Below, in pieces: positions 34,738 through 46,107 of a stretch of DNA of 64,000 nucleotides. The position numbers and the translations under genes were made by a program. The stretch spans positions 1,426,001 to 1,490,000 of the forward strand of contig BCIA01000007.1 of the NCBI GenBank assembly GCA_001599815.1, written 5' to 3'. Every line of letters starts with the position of its first letter. Position 1 is the stretch's first letter. Origin of the DNA: Furcasterigmium furcatum. Taxonomy: Eukaryota > Ascomycota > Sordariomycetes > Glomerellales > Plectosphaerellaceae. A model generated the notes under the pieces. That model was given only the letters and a program-made list of their open reading frames with translations. It was not told the DNA's origin and did not search any database.

Positions 34738-35653
34738 GCCATCAAGCGTCTGATGGATTCTGCCCAGCGTCGTCGTAACGTGGCAAACGCCTCAACAGAA
34801 GCAAAACCGTTTTCTTTCAAGTCGGGAACCCAATATGCATTGGGGTAAGGTAGTTCGCATTAAAGTTTTCATTTGCGCCGAGCGTTGGCGACGACGACGG
34901 GACGTTTCCAAACTTGAAGAGGTTTGGCAGGTCCCGGATGTGGCTAGAGGACATCGAGATTAGTCATCGGGAGGCACGAGGCGAGTGGGCGGCGACCTCC
35001 GCGGACCCATGTCGCGGGCGAATCCCAGGATCGCATCGCCCCTAGCCCCCACTTGGTAGTGTCTCGCCCGCAAAACAGGGTCAAGGCTTGGCAAGCTGAG
35101 CCGATATCGAGGCAACATCGTACGATTCCTCCCTCGTCCCTGCTCCGTGCCCCGGGGATTTCCTAACTCCTGCAACTCTCTCTTTTCCCAGACTCGACAT
35201 CCCTTCTGCTCCCATTCTCGACAAGGAAGGACAAGACTGCCCTGCGTTCTCGAACCCGCCGCCAATCACGCTCCATCCCCATCTCAATTCGCCCCCCGCG
35301 GCCCGTCATACGATTATTCCCAGCGTCGCATCACTCTCCCCTGCTCGTCACGGCGGAACTCCAGTACTCTCTCCCACTCAAACGCGTTCCCCTCCCCGTC
35401 CCATCGTCGTACGACGCCTTCTCGGACCGCCTGCCTGCCATCGCGAACCCTTCAATCGTGCCCTCTCGCCTGCGCACATCGAATTACCCGGTCGCTGGAC
35501 CTGAAATCGCTCTCGGCGGCCCCCTTTCCCCGGCCACTCACGTCTCGATCCGGGCCCGGTCGCCTGCCTCCTCCTGCGAGGTGCCACCCGTCCTCACAGC
35601 ATCCTCCATGCCAGGAGGTCGGCCCATTGTTGCATGATATCTGCTCTGCAGCC
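34738..35653. other. Intergenic region and 5' leader of the SREBP gene
   Basis: The distal half is C/T-rich and remains open in the SREBP reading frame from 35147. Its translation is Ser/Pro/Arg-rich with no similarity to the SREBP N-terminus, so it is read as 5' UTR. No clear sterol-response element was found by eye. Confidence 0.45.
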
Positions 35654-38600
35654 ATGACCGACCAAGATGCTGGGGCCATATTTGGCTTCGATGACTCCAA
35701 CCTCGGCGCAGACCCGTCCTACATCGATGACAACAGCGTCAAGACAGACCCCTCTGCCGCCGCCATAGCCTCGACCGCCAGCAACAACACCACCGCCACG
35801 AGCAACTCCTCGGCTGCCGATCCTCAGCTATTCTTCGACTCATCTAATTGGGCCTATCAGGACCCCCCCGGGTACGACTTCAACTTCACTGCCAGCAGTG
35901 CCGCTCCTCCCGCCCCGGTCTTCCAGACTGCCTCCTGGGAGCTGCCCTACGACCAGCAGCAGCAGCAACAGCAGCAGCAGGGCTCGCCCAACGTCGCCGG
36001 CGCCTTCGAGCAGCCCGGTCAGCCTCCCCAGGGCTTCTACCCAAATCCTGCCACCCTCGTCGTCAGGCAAGGACGGCCGCAGCAGCACCACCTTCAACAA
36101 CCCACGCTTCCCGGCGCTGATCCCGCCACTCTCCTCACGCCTGCTCAGCGGGAAAAGCTGCGCAACATTGCCATGCCAGCCCACCTCCAGTACCATTCAC
36201 CCAAGAGCGAGCCGAGCCCCCCGTCCGCGACGAGTGACGGCAGAGCCGCAGGAAACACCGCCCGTTCGTCCCCCGACGAGCATGATCTACTATCCAAGGC
36301 CTTCAACCGGAAGCGCAAGTCGTCTGCCGACGTCGACGATGACGATGACGATGACGAGGATCAGCCCATCAAGAAGACCGCCCACAACATGATCGAGAAG
36401 AGGTATCGGACGAACCTGAATGACAAGATCGCTGCTCTGAGAGATAGTGTTCCGAGCTTGAGGATCATGTCGAAGAGCGCCAGGGGCGAGGACACCACCG
36501 AGGACCGTGAGGAACTCCACGGCCTGACCCCGGCACACAAGCTCAACAAGGCTACGGTATGTTGTCAACGCTGATGCCTGAGCTTGGATCGACTAACACG
36601 ATGACAGGTCCTGAGCAAGGCGACGGAGTATATCCGTCACCTCGAGAAGAGGAATAATCGCCTGCTCGATGAGAACCACGCCATGCAGAACCGCATCGCT
36701 GCTTTCGAGAAGCTGTTCATGGCCGGCGCCATGACCGGAGCCATGAGCCCCATGCAGCAGCCACCGACGCCGATGCAGTATCCCCAAGATCAGTACATCA
36801 GCCCACCCATGGGTACGCCGCAGGAGGGACAGGGCGCACAAGGCATGATCCAGGTACCGGAGGACATGAAGCGCATTATTTCAGCTCAGGCTCAGATAAA
36901 CCAGCCATACCCCGTGCCACAGCAGCCGTATCATCGCAACGCGGCCATGCTCCGCCAGCAGCAGGTCCAGCAGCAACAACAGCAGCAGATGCAGCAGGGT
37001 GGCCGCTGGGGCAATGCCGGTCCCTACTTCGGAAAATTGATGGTGGGATCTCTCGCCGGTCTCATGATCATCGAGGCTGTGCGGACGGAGGAACAGAGCA
37101 ACGAGAAGCCCGACGGCCGCGGCCTGTTCGCTTTGCCCGTCCAGCTTCTTGGCTACCTGGGATCGAACACCCACGTTCATTTTGCTGGCCATGCCGTATC
37201 GGTGGCACGCATCATTTCCCACCTCAAGGTCCTTCTATTCTTTGGACTTTGTTTGTGGGTCTTTGTGCCCTCGCTCTTTGCCCCTTCGAAGAAGCAGAAG
37301 AAGGGCGAACAACAGCTCGGCGGTTCCCTCGAGGCCGCGCCGTCGCTGGCGTCCCCGATTCATGTGCGCCGCCAGGCGTGGCTGACCGCGATTCAGACCG
37401 TCTGGGTACCGCAACACAACTTCTTCCTCGAGGCTGCTGCTCTGATTCTCAAGACGATGAAGCTCAGCCTGCGCAACGCTATCGGCATCCACGGTTATCA
37501 GATGTTGACCGGTCTCACCGAGGAACAAGAGGCTGCCCGTGTCCAGGCGTGGTCCATCGCGTTGGACGCTCAGCTGGCTGGCGGCGATGTTGAAATCAAC
37601 AAGAGCCGCTTAACCTTAACCCTCCTGGCCTCGGGAACCCTCCCCGATACGCCACTCCGGATGATGCTCAAGGCCCTTCACATTCGTGTCCTCCTTTGGG
37701 ATCTCGGTGCGACTGGAGTCCACAACACTATTGCCGCGAAACTTGCCAGGGCCCGCTGGAGCGAAGCACGGCAACTGCAGAGGCTGCTGGTGCAGGCCCG
37801 GCGGAAGTCGAACGAGGCCTTAGATGACGAGCTGCCCGACCACCTGGCTGCCCTGGTCGACCGTGACTGCGACGAGGTTCTTAACTCGCATGTCATCCGA
37901 CGAGCATACAACCTGGCATGGAACTTGCCCACAACACAGAACGTCGACAACTTCACCGACGGCATGGACTCGGTTGTCGAAGACCAGGCCGTTCGGTCTC
38001 CGATGGACGCCGTTGCTGCTTGGTGGGCCACCCAGGAGATCCAGCGTGCCCTGACGGCAAGCCTCGCCCCCGCCGAGGAGGATACTACAGTCCAACATTC
38101 CATCAAGTACCACGTCGAAAATGCCTTGGAAACTGCTCCCATCGCATCTGGGACTTTGGCTCGTGCGCTTGTCACTCGCGCCGTCCTCGTGGATGAGAAA
38201 CGTGGCGCCAGCATCGCCAGTGCCATGAAGGCCATTCAGCCCGATGAGGCGCAGAGGGATCTTGCCAACCCCCTGGCCACCTGCATTCTTCCTTCGTCTC
38301 TGCCTGCCTCGACGACACCTGACGAGCAAGTGGCTGTCAAATGCGCCATGGCCATTGCTCATCTACAGCGCGTCAAGACGGCATCGCCTCCCCAAGAAGC
38401 GGTTCAGCTTGTCGAGAAGATTGCGCAGCCGATCAGCACAGCAAACATGTCTCTTCTTGGGTGCACTGCACTCTTCAAGCTGATGGGCGAGCTGAATGAC
38501 CATCCCGCTGCGGAGGACAAGTTCAGCCTTCCCCTGGAGTGCTTGGCTGGTAGCCTTCGCATCTGGATCGGCAGTGCTCCGGGCGAAAAGTGCGGCTTGG

Positions 38601-38722
38601 ACCAGGACCTGCGTCATAAGATGATCGACAGGTGCCTGAGCATCGCCAAAAACGCCGTCGGTGTCGAGACTGATACTGGCTATGGCAGCATGAGCGAGTG
38701 CGAGGAAGAGAATGGCTGCTGA
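35654..38722 (+). CDS. srbA: SREBP-family membrane-bound bHLH transcription factor (SrbA/Sre1-like)
   Basis: Sterol- and hypoxia-responsive regulator. The precursor sits in the ER and its N-terminal half is released to activate ergosterol and low-oxygen genes. Two exons, 35654-36556 and 36608-38722, give 1005 aa. The acidic activation region is followed by a Gln-rich tract (residues about 98-110). The bHLH is at about 240-325 and starts [21 protein letters not shown]; the Tyr in EKRYR is the SREBP hallmark that allows SRE binding. Intron 1 lies between helix 1 and helix 2 ([16 protein letters not shown]). Two hydrophobic segments near [14 protein letters not shown] and [17 protein letters not shown] form the membrane hairpin. 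The remainder is the fungal SREBP C-terminal (DUF2014-type) domain. The same window holds an ERG27-type gene, a sterol-pathway step. Confidence 0.94.
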
Positions 38723-40427
38723 GCAGTCAAACCTCACCGTTCCCCGACACTCGCTCCTTATTTGATCTCGCACCATCCATCTACCTTCGGGCTACAAGAG
38801 GCCAACTCCCCTCTTCTCCACGGCATCTACTCATTATAATTACCCATGTATTGTTAACCCTCTGTTCCAGGTCAAAGGAACTCTTTTCTTTTTTCTTTTT
38901 CTTATATACCATACCAGGCGTCACGGACTCTGAGAGACATCACCGAACCGGCGTTTTCAGAAAGAAAAGGTCGGTAGAACGGCTAGGGGCATCTTTACCG
39001 TCGGCGGACAGGAAATCGCATCAAAGCGGCATGGGGTGGAAGGGGAAAAGGCTCGACGACGATTGCCGTCACTCGCAAACGGCTATTCTTTCTCATTTTG
39101 TCCTATCTACAGCGGTTTACGGGTCAACGATCAGTTGGAGAGGTTGTTACGTGCTCATGCCCGTTTTGGTGTTCAGGGAACAGACTGACTTGGTAGAGTC
39201 CGCCTGCCGGTGCCTACTGCTTAGTAGCACCACACAATATGAGATGCACCTTGTCTGATTACGCTGCTGTCCGAGATGTGAGTGCCGTCATGAGAGTTCC
39301 ATGTCCCCGCTCTGCTGCTTGTTGGTGGGGGGCGCCCGCCCACGGGTCTGATGCTGCTTCGGCTCCGGGGCCGGATCAGAAGCCAGGCAGGGCACCTAAC
39401 AGCGGGGCTGCCCCCCGTTATCAAGGTCAGGTTCCACCACAAGATGCGCCTTCTCTTTCCGACTCGACCTCCGCAACATCTTCAACCACTCAGGCACTGT
39501 CACATCGGCGTCGATAGCCCCAAGCCACCACCATGCTCGCCCGACGAAAGTACCGAGTCAAGGCCGCCCGCGAAGCACACAACCTGCTCGCCTGTCAACC
39601 TGAAATGAGACACGGCACGCAGTACTAGTGCCTCGGCTGCCGCAAGAAGCAAGAAACGAACAGCCAGCCAGCCCAAATGCCGCGCAATACAACGTTTCCC
39701 GGCACCGCGACCAGTCATTCCAGTCTTGACCTGGCAGAGCTCCAATGACACCCCCGGACACGAGCCCCTCCACCACGGCGGTGCCGCGTGATGCGGAACC
39801 CCAGCACCGCGATTGGCCGTGACCCCAGATTGGCCCTGGACGGCTACGGACGGGACTTGGCGTATCTCTCCCACGGGTGGTCGTGATCGGCGTCAACTGG
39901 GCTGGCCAGCTTCCCCTTCCGGCGTATGGAGAAGGTCACGGCCACCACGGGAAGGGTGTCTCGCTTCGAGGGGCGGGAGGACACACGGCGCGTCGTCGGC
40001 CAGCTGGGCGGGTGCGCGTGGTATTAATGGTGAGGGGATCCTGCTTTCTCTGCATCGGGTTGCATCTGGAGGGCGCTGCCAGACCCGGGCTATCGTCGAT
40101 CTGGAAATCTCGTCCGCTGGCGTGCATTGCCTTCTGCCAGAAGTTGACGCTGCCGGCTGCGACGTTGTCGGGAGTGTTACCCTGCCGAAGGACGACGAGC
40201 AAACTTGGCAGGCTTGCGAGGTCCGGTGACCCTGTGATGCAGCGGAGGTGATACGTGAAAAGGGAAACGCTTGGGAGACAGAGGCCCTGCGATCCACACG
40301 ATATCTGGCGCGGAGTTGATAAAGACCAAGGAGGGGAACACGAGGGGTAGACGGGGCAGGCGACGACCATCGAGCTGTGTGCAGCTCTCTTGGACGATCT
40401 TCTTACTTTGGACATCTCGGCATCAAG
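38723..40427. other. Intergenic region between SREBP and ceramidase genes
   Basis: 1.7 kb. The first part has T-rich 3' UTR sequence (38880-38910). Later GC-rich sequence contains 80-160 codon frames on both strands that overlap and resemble no family. Nothing else recognised. Confidence 0.45.
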
Positions 40428-42727
40428 ATGTTTGCTCTCTCATCTGGCCATGGGCTCAGGGGCCTTTGGCTCCTGGGTCTGCTCGCCTTTGCGCTGCTGC
40501 TGCAGACTGCTGTGTCTGCAAAGACTCGGAGGCAGGCTTCGGGGGACCGGTATCTCATCGGCGTGGGAAAGGCTGATATGACAGGCCCTGTGGTCGAGAT
40601 CGGGTTCGCTGGGTATGCGGACCTCGCGCAGACCGGCTCCGGTGTGCGCCAGCGCCTTTACAGCAGGGCGTTCATCGTTGCCGACGCAGAGAACCCGGGC
40701 GACAGGTTCGTGTACCTCGTCCTCGACACGCAGACCGGCGATACGGCGATCCGGAGGGGCATTTTGGAGGGCATCGCGGCACTGGGCAGCGGTTACGCAG
40801 TCTACGACAAGAACAATGTTGCCGTCACGGGCACACACAGCCATGCCGGTCCAGGGGCATATTTCAACTATCTTCTGCCGCAGATCACGAACCTCGGGTT
40901 CGACAGGCAGAGTTACCAGGCCATCGTCGACGGCGCGGTGCTGTCCGTCAAGAGGGCTCACGAGTCCTTGACGGAGGGATACCTCGACTTTGGCTCGACT
41001 GACATCGACGATGCGAGCATCAACCGCTCCATCTTCGCATATCTCGCCAATCCGTCCTCGGAGCGCGCTCGCTACGGCGACTCGGTCGACACGGCCATGA
41101 CGCTGCTTCGATTCAGGCGTGCGTCGGACAACAAGGCTCTCGGTGTCCTGAACTGGTTCGCCGTGCACCCTACATCCATCTACCAGAACAGCACGATGGT
41201 GGCGGGCGACAACAAGGGCGTGGCTTCGTGGCTCATGGAGAGGGATGCTGAGAGCGACGACAGCGCGGCTGATGGGTTTGTTGCCGGCTTTGCGCAGGCC
41301 AACCATGGCGATACCTCGCCGAATGTCCTGGGGGCCTTCTGCGACGACGGAACGAATGAGGAGTGTGACCTCGAGACGAGCACCTGCGCAGACGGGATGT
41401 CGCAGAGCTGCCGCGGAAGGGGCCCGGCCTTCCAGGCGTTGGATCTCGGTATCTCGAGCGCTTATGAGATTGGGAAACGCCAGTATGATGGAGCGAAGAG
41501 GATCTATGTGAGTTTGACTCGTTACCCCTGAGGAGCGTTTGGGATGACTGACTGGACAGGACTCTCTCGACTCGTCGTCAACTCCCATCGTCGGCAACAC
41601 GGTCAAGTCGTTCCACATTTTCCACAACATGGCCTTCTGGACCTTCACCGATCGGTCTGGGGCCCAGAGACAGACTTGCCCGGCCGCGCTGGGCCATTCC
41701 TTTGCAGCGGGCACCACTGATGGTCCCGGTGCTTTCGACTTCACACAGGGTGATTCCGGTAACGCGAACAATCCCCTCTGGTCTGTCGTAGGAGGCTTGC
41801 TCCGCGCACCCACGGCTCAGCAACGCCAGTGCCAACAGCCGAAGCCGGTGCTGCTCGATGTGGGCGAGATCACGATTCCGTACCCATGGAGCCCGAACAT
41901 CGTGGACCTGCAGACCCTCAGGGTCGGGCAGCTCGTGATCATCGTTGGTAGCCCCGAATCAACCACCATGGCAGGTCGACGATGGAGAGAAGCCGTAGCC
42001 GATGCTTCGGGCGACCTCACGGACGAGGAACCGATCGTTGTCCTCGGCGGACCCGCCAATACATATTCGGTAATCACCCTCCCTCCCTGATTTGTAATGC
42101 GTACTATGAACATCGCTGACCGGGCAGCACTACGTGACAACCGCCGAGGAGTACGACGTCCAACGCTACGAAGGTGCCTCGACGTTCTACGGTCGCAACA
42201 CTCTCGAGGCTTATATCAATCTCACCCTCACGAACCTCCCCTACCTGGCGCCCACTGCCTCCTCCCACCCGCCCTCGGGTCCTTCTCCGCCTGATAACCG
42301 CGAGAACTCGCTCAACTTCAACACGGGCGTGGTCCAAGACGGCACCCCTATCGGGCGCTCCTTCGGCGCCGTGATCACCCAGCCCTCGGCGTCGTACACC
42401 CGCGGCCAGGTCGTCAGCGTCCGCTTCCAGGGCGCGAACCCGCGAAACAACCTCCGCCTAGAGGGGACCTATGCCGCGGTCGAAAGGCAGTCCGGCAGCA
42501 CCTGGACGCGGGTCAGGGACGACTCCGACTGGTTCCTGACGTACAAGTGGGAGAGGACGAACTGGTTCCTCGGGCACAGCGAGGTGACGATCCGGTGGGA
42601 GACGGGGGAGGGCGGGCAGGCGCCGCCGGCCGGGACGTATCGGATCCGGTATTACGGAGATTCGAGGAATCTGTTTGGGAGTAGGGGCTCTTTTGAGGGG
42701 GTCAGTGGGAGTTTTGTGCTGAATTAG
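40428..42727 (+). CDS. Neutral/alkaline ceramidase
   Basis: Zn-dependent amidase hydrolysing ceramide to sphingosine and fatty acid, probably secreted. Three exons, 40428-41507, 41560-42069 and 42128-42727, all phase 0, 729 aa, the usual family length. Residues 1-31 form a signal peptide (LWLLGLLAFALLLQTAVSA). The family motifs are YLIGVGKADMTGP, GTHSHAGPG at about 136-144 (Zn ligands), NWFAVHPTS, and NHGDTSPN at 292-299, the conserved hexapeptide region whose Ser (297) is the nucleophile. The C-terminal third (TYAAVERQSGSTWTRVRDD..WETGE) is the Ig-like domain that closes the family. No GPI or membrane segment is seen at the C-terminus. Confidence 0.93.
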
Positions 42728-43680
42728 GAGGCAGAGTAGCTTAGGTACTCGCAGGATGGCGGGGAAAGTAGGGAAGTGGGAGAGCTGGGCTGGTTGTGAT
42801 TCGGGGGCGATTTAGGGGTTTATCGGGTCTGGGCCCCGGCCTTGATCTTACGCTCTACGGACCTGACCTTTATGCAGCTATTGCCTATGTTAGCCGGCTA
42901 TGATGGAACCTAGAAGACCCTTTATACGCATTCGTACCACGATTGATCTGATTAACGTTAACATGATTTATCCCACCCTCTTCGCTGGCTGGTGAAGGCA
43001 ATCTCTCTTTGAGAGGTGCGATATACGTACGTCCTGCCTGATCCTGCTCTACTTCCAGACGTGAACAGATAAACATGTGTTATATAAATCTCTGAAGTTA
43101 AATTCTTTACTTCTCTGAAGGGAAGGAGTTCTGTCTTGTATGCTGTCTTGTATAATCTCTCAAGTTGAGTTCTTTACTTCTCTGAATGAACGAAATCCTG
43201 CCTTGTATAATTCTCTGAAGCTGGATTCTTAACTTCCCGGTTGTTGTATGCGATCACCCCGCGGTTCCTGCTTCCTTCTCGCCGAGGTTCCCGACTCTAT
43301 TTGGTACCGTCCCGAATCACACGAGATCATCTCGCGGCCCCCTTCCCCGCGGAGCGCCGTCCATTGAATAACGTTGTCACTGAGTGCTTTCCCCCGGTTT
43401 TATTGAACGGATGGAACTCTTTCCTTCGTACTTCGTTGGTTCGTACAGCAGCCCGTGCCCAAGGAATTCAATCTGCTCGTTGTTTCTACCCTCCTTGAGT
43501 TTCCCTCCTCCACCCCCTCCGCCTTATCTCCGCTCCTCTTCCGCCTCCTCCACCACCACCTACTACCTTCGGCTCTACGAAGACCTACTCTATGCCTCGT
43601 CATCTAATTAGTGAACTCTGATTCAACTCTCCAGAGTTGAGCGGAGCCTCAAGCGCACGTCCTCCGACAACGACGATATC
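42728..43680. other. AT-rich intergenic region with short imperfect repeats
   Basis: About 950 bp. From about 42860 to 43240 it is visibly more AT-rich than its surroundings and holds an imperfect tandem repeat (see the repeat entry at 43081). The last 250 bp before the next gene is pyrimidine-rich, like a leader. Confidence 0.5.
43081..43237. repeat. Imperfect tandem repeat, three copies
   Basis: Three related units begin near 43088, 43155 and 43210. They share a core of the form AATCTCTGAAGTT followed by TTCTTTACTTCTCTGAA. Units 1 and 2 are 67 bp apart; unit 3 follows after 55 bp and is shorter and more diverged. Spacer pieces also match (CTGTCTTGTAT versus CTGCCTTGTAT). It lies in the AT-rich part of the spacer. 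Confidence 0.7.
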
Positions 43681-44804
43681 ATGGGAAAACGGAAAGTGGG
43701 CGACACGCCCTTTGACCTCCAGGCCTACTTCGAGGTTCTCGACAGCGTCCCGGACAAGGATGGTGGCATCACCGGACCGGACCAGAACTTTCAAGAGTAT
43801 TTCATGCCTATTCTTCGGACTTGGGCAACTACAACGCTCCAAAGGCCTCAAGCTAAGCGCCACAACCTGGGCAAAGTCGTCGGGGACGCCTGCTATCAGA
43901 CCTGGAGGAAGATCAGTACGCCCATCAACGCCTTATGTTCTTATGCTCATGTAATGCCATACTGACGAGACTACTTCTAGCCAACCAGTCTTACCCCTTC
44001 ACGGAGGTCAGGCGGAGGGGCAAAGGCGACCCTGCTCTTACGGCAGAGCAGAATGATACCCTGAAGGGAACTTTTGACTCTCCCAGCGAGTTGATTGCCT
44101 ACTTACAGAGTGTTCATCAGATGCCACAGGCGTCGCTCTCGAATCGAAAGGCCTCCGCATCAGCCCCCTTTTCGGAGCAGGAGAAAACACCTCACCCAGA
44201 TTTCAACATCCCAGAGGGATCAAAGGCGCCCAACTACCCTTTCTCACAGACCCCCGGAGAATCTCCCGGACGTTTGGGATTGCGTCCCAGGAAGGGCAAG
44301 GAGAAGGAAAAGCAACAGGCTGACTTTCAGACGACGAAGGAGATTCAGAAGCAAGAGGAGCCGGAGTATGGCTATTCAACAGCTCAAATGGTTCCAATCG
44401 ACCAAATGGAGCTCGCCTCGGATGCTGGTAGCACTCCGGAGCCAGAGGCCTCAGTTCCATTCGCCACTTCTGCTTCACCTGCTCGACAACTTTCCCGTCC
44501 CTCGACTGAAGAGGAGGAACGGGCAAAGTCTGCGCCTCTACCTATGGCATCTGGCGTAGACGGTTCAGACAACACCGCCCTGTTCGGCATTGGAGACGGC
44601 GAGAAGAAAGAAGGCGACGAGGACCCTGCAAACAACTTGGCCGTTTCTTCTGCTGATCTCGACTACTGGGCAGAGCCCATTCCCGGAAAACCTGGTCACT
44701 TCACCGAGGCTCCGAAACTGACAGGCTGCGGCCCTTGGGAGATTCCTCTGCCCGGCAACATGGATCTCGAAGTTCATCTTCTGCCACATCGCAAGGAGGC
44801 CTAG
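43681..44804 (+). CDS. Unrecognised protein A of an adjacent gene pair
   Basis: I do not recognise this protein. Exons 43681-43915 and 43981-44804 join in frame through a 65-nt intron (GTACGC donor, TACTGACG branch, TTCTAG acceptor), 352 aa. The N-terminal about 95 residues look folded (DLQAYFEVLDSVPDKDGG, then FMPILRTWATTTLQRP). A long polar Glu/Lys/Pro-rich disordered region follows, and a short C-terminal part has aromatic and Gly residues (DYWAEPIPGKPGHFTEAP). The gene starts close after the AT-rich repeat tract, and a second unrecognised frame begins about 115 bp after its stop on the same strand. It could be one gene with the next frame if a further intron is spliced. Confidence 0.6.
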
Positions 44805-44918
44805 GATCTTCTAGGGGACATACGACTCCATCTCAAGTCACAGCCTCCCACCGTCACCATTAGAGTGAGCCCTAGCTAGTTGGCGCATGCCCTCTCAGAT
44901 GATTCCGGCGACGGATTC

Positions 44919-45731
44919 ATGGAGCGGTACATCAACACCATCCGCTGGAGGGCATACCGTGTCATCCTGAGCTGGGCGTACCACCTCAAAGAGCACGCGC
45001 GGCCGCCGTCACCTCGGCCTCTGGGCATTGTCGAATTCATCAAGGCTCATATCGTCAAAGAAGGCGGCCTCACTCGCGACTCCATGATCCAGCACATCAA
45101 GGGGCTCAATGGCCGCCCGTTCCTCGCTGGTAGGGACTGCCAACTGCCGGCACTGCCGATGAAGGGGAGGAGATCCGACGAGGATGAAGAGCAGCCCTTG
45201 CCCGGCCCTGAGACCAGTGTTCCGAAGACCGCAGCTCCCACGCCGCATCCACCTCATGGTCTGGAGCCTCGACAGCAGTCTCGAGTGCGTTCGTTGACTT
45301 TTGCGACTAAGGAAGCAAGCCCCTTCGTCCTCCCTGACCCAAAGCCCCAACCAGCTGGTCAAGCTGGTGACACCGGCCCGGACGGCAGATCCTCCGAGAA
45401 GCTATCGCAGGCCACTCTCCAAACCCTTCACAGACTCCACGCGCCTCTCAGCCAGGCCGGCAGCTCCTCGACAGTCCAGGCCTCTCGACCCAAGCGCCGC
45501 CGAATGATGCAGCCATTCGAGTCTGATGAAGAGAGCCATAGGGGTGGACACCAGCACCAGAGCAGCCGGCAGGCCGAGATCACGCTCCCGAAGCCTCCTA
45601 CACAAGTACCCAAGAAACGTCTACACGACGATTGGGCAGATGACCTGGAGGACCGGATCAAGAAGGAGGAGTTGGATAGGGAACTTGAGGAGCGAATGAA
45701 CCCGTGGCATATGGAAGGCAATATGGAGTAG
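44919..45731 (+). CDS. Unrecognised protein B of an adjacent gene pair
   Basis: I do not recognise this protein. Single exon, 270 aa from the ATG at 44919. The first about 70 residues look helical and folded (INTIRWRAYRVILSWAYHLKEH, IVEFIKAHIVKEGGL). The rest is polar and disordered, with a basic cluster RPKRRRMM that could be a nuclear signal and a charged coiled-coil-like C-terminus (DDLEDRIKKEELDRELEERM). The frame is open upstream to 44880. A possible 110-nt intron (weak donor near 44770, CTAG acceptor at 44879, phase 0) would fuse it to the preceding frame, so these may be one 600+ residue protein. Confidence 0.5.
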   Translation: MERYINTIRWRAYRVILSWAYHLKEHARPPSPRPLGIVEFIKAHIVKEGGLTRDSMIQHIKGLNGRPFLAGRDCQLPALPMKGRRSDEDEEQPLPGPETSVPKTAAPTPHPPHGLEPRQQSRVRSLTFATKEASPFVLPDPKPQPAGQAGDTGPDGRSSEKLSQATLQTLHRLHAPLSQAGSSSTVQASRPKRRRMMQPFESDEESHRGGHQHQSSRQAEITLPKPPTQVPKKRLHDDWADDLEDRIKKEELDRELEERMNPWHMEGNME

Positions 45732-46107
45732 CTTGATGGAGATGCGCGGAAATGGGTGCGAAGCTCGGGAAGGATGTTCGCTGGGATCATTTCTGGGTCG
45801 CACTCGCCTCTAAGGGACACGGCGTCATTGCTCTTTATGTCTGGCGTTCTTTGCTATACGCAGAAGAGCGTATATACGGGCCTCCTTCTACTCACATAGG
45901 GAGCATTCGCTGAGCAACTCGGTGCTTCTTACTAGGTAGCTAATGGAATCGGGAATATCAACCTCGGGGAAATCGTGATGTGCTGTTCATAAATCTGGAA
46001 ATAAACCTCGATCATGAGCTATCAACCCTCATGTATCCATTACGCCATCTAGTATCCAACGCCCCATGTATACCGCCCTTTTTCCGTTCCGCCGCCCCCC
46101 GAGCCCT
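45732..46107. other. Short convergent spacer
   Basis: About 376 bp between protein B and the nitrite reductase stop codon. It should contain both 3' UTRs. No feature recognised. Confidence 0.5.

Noticed and set aside
40440..41813. 457-codon minus-strand frame
   Set aside because: Antisense shadow of the neutral ceramidase gene.
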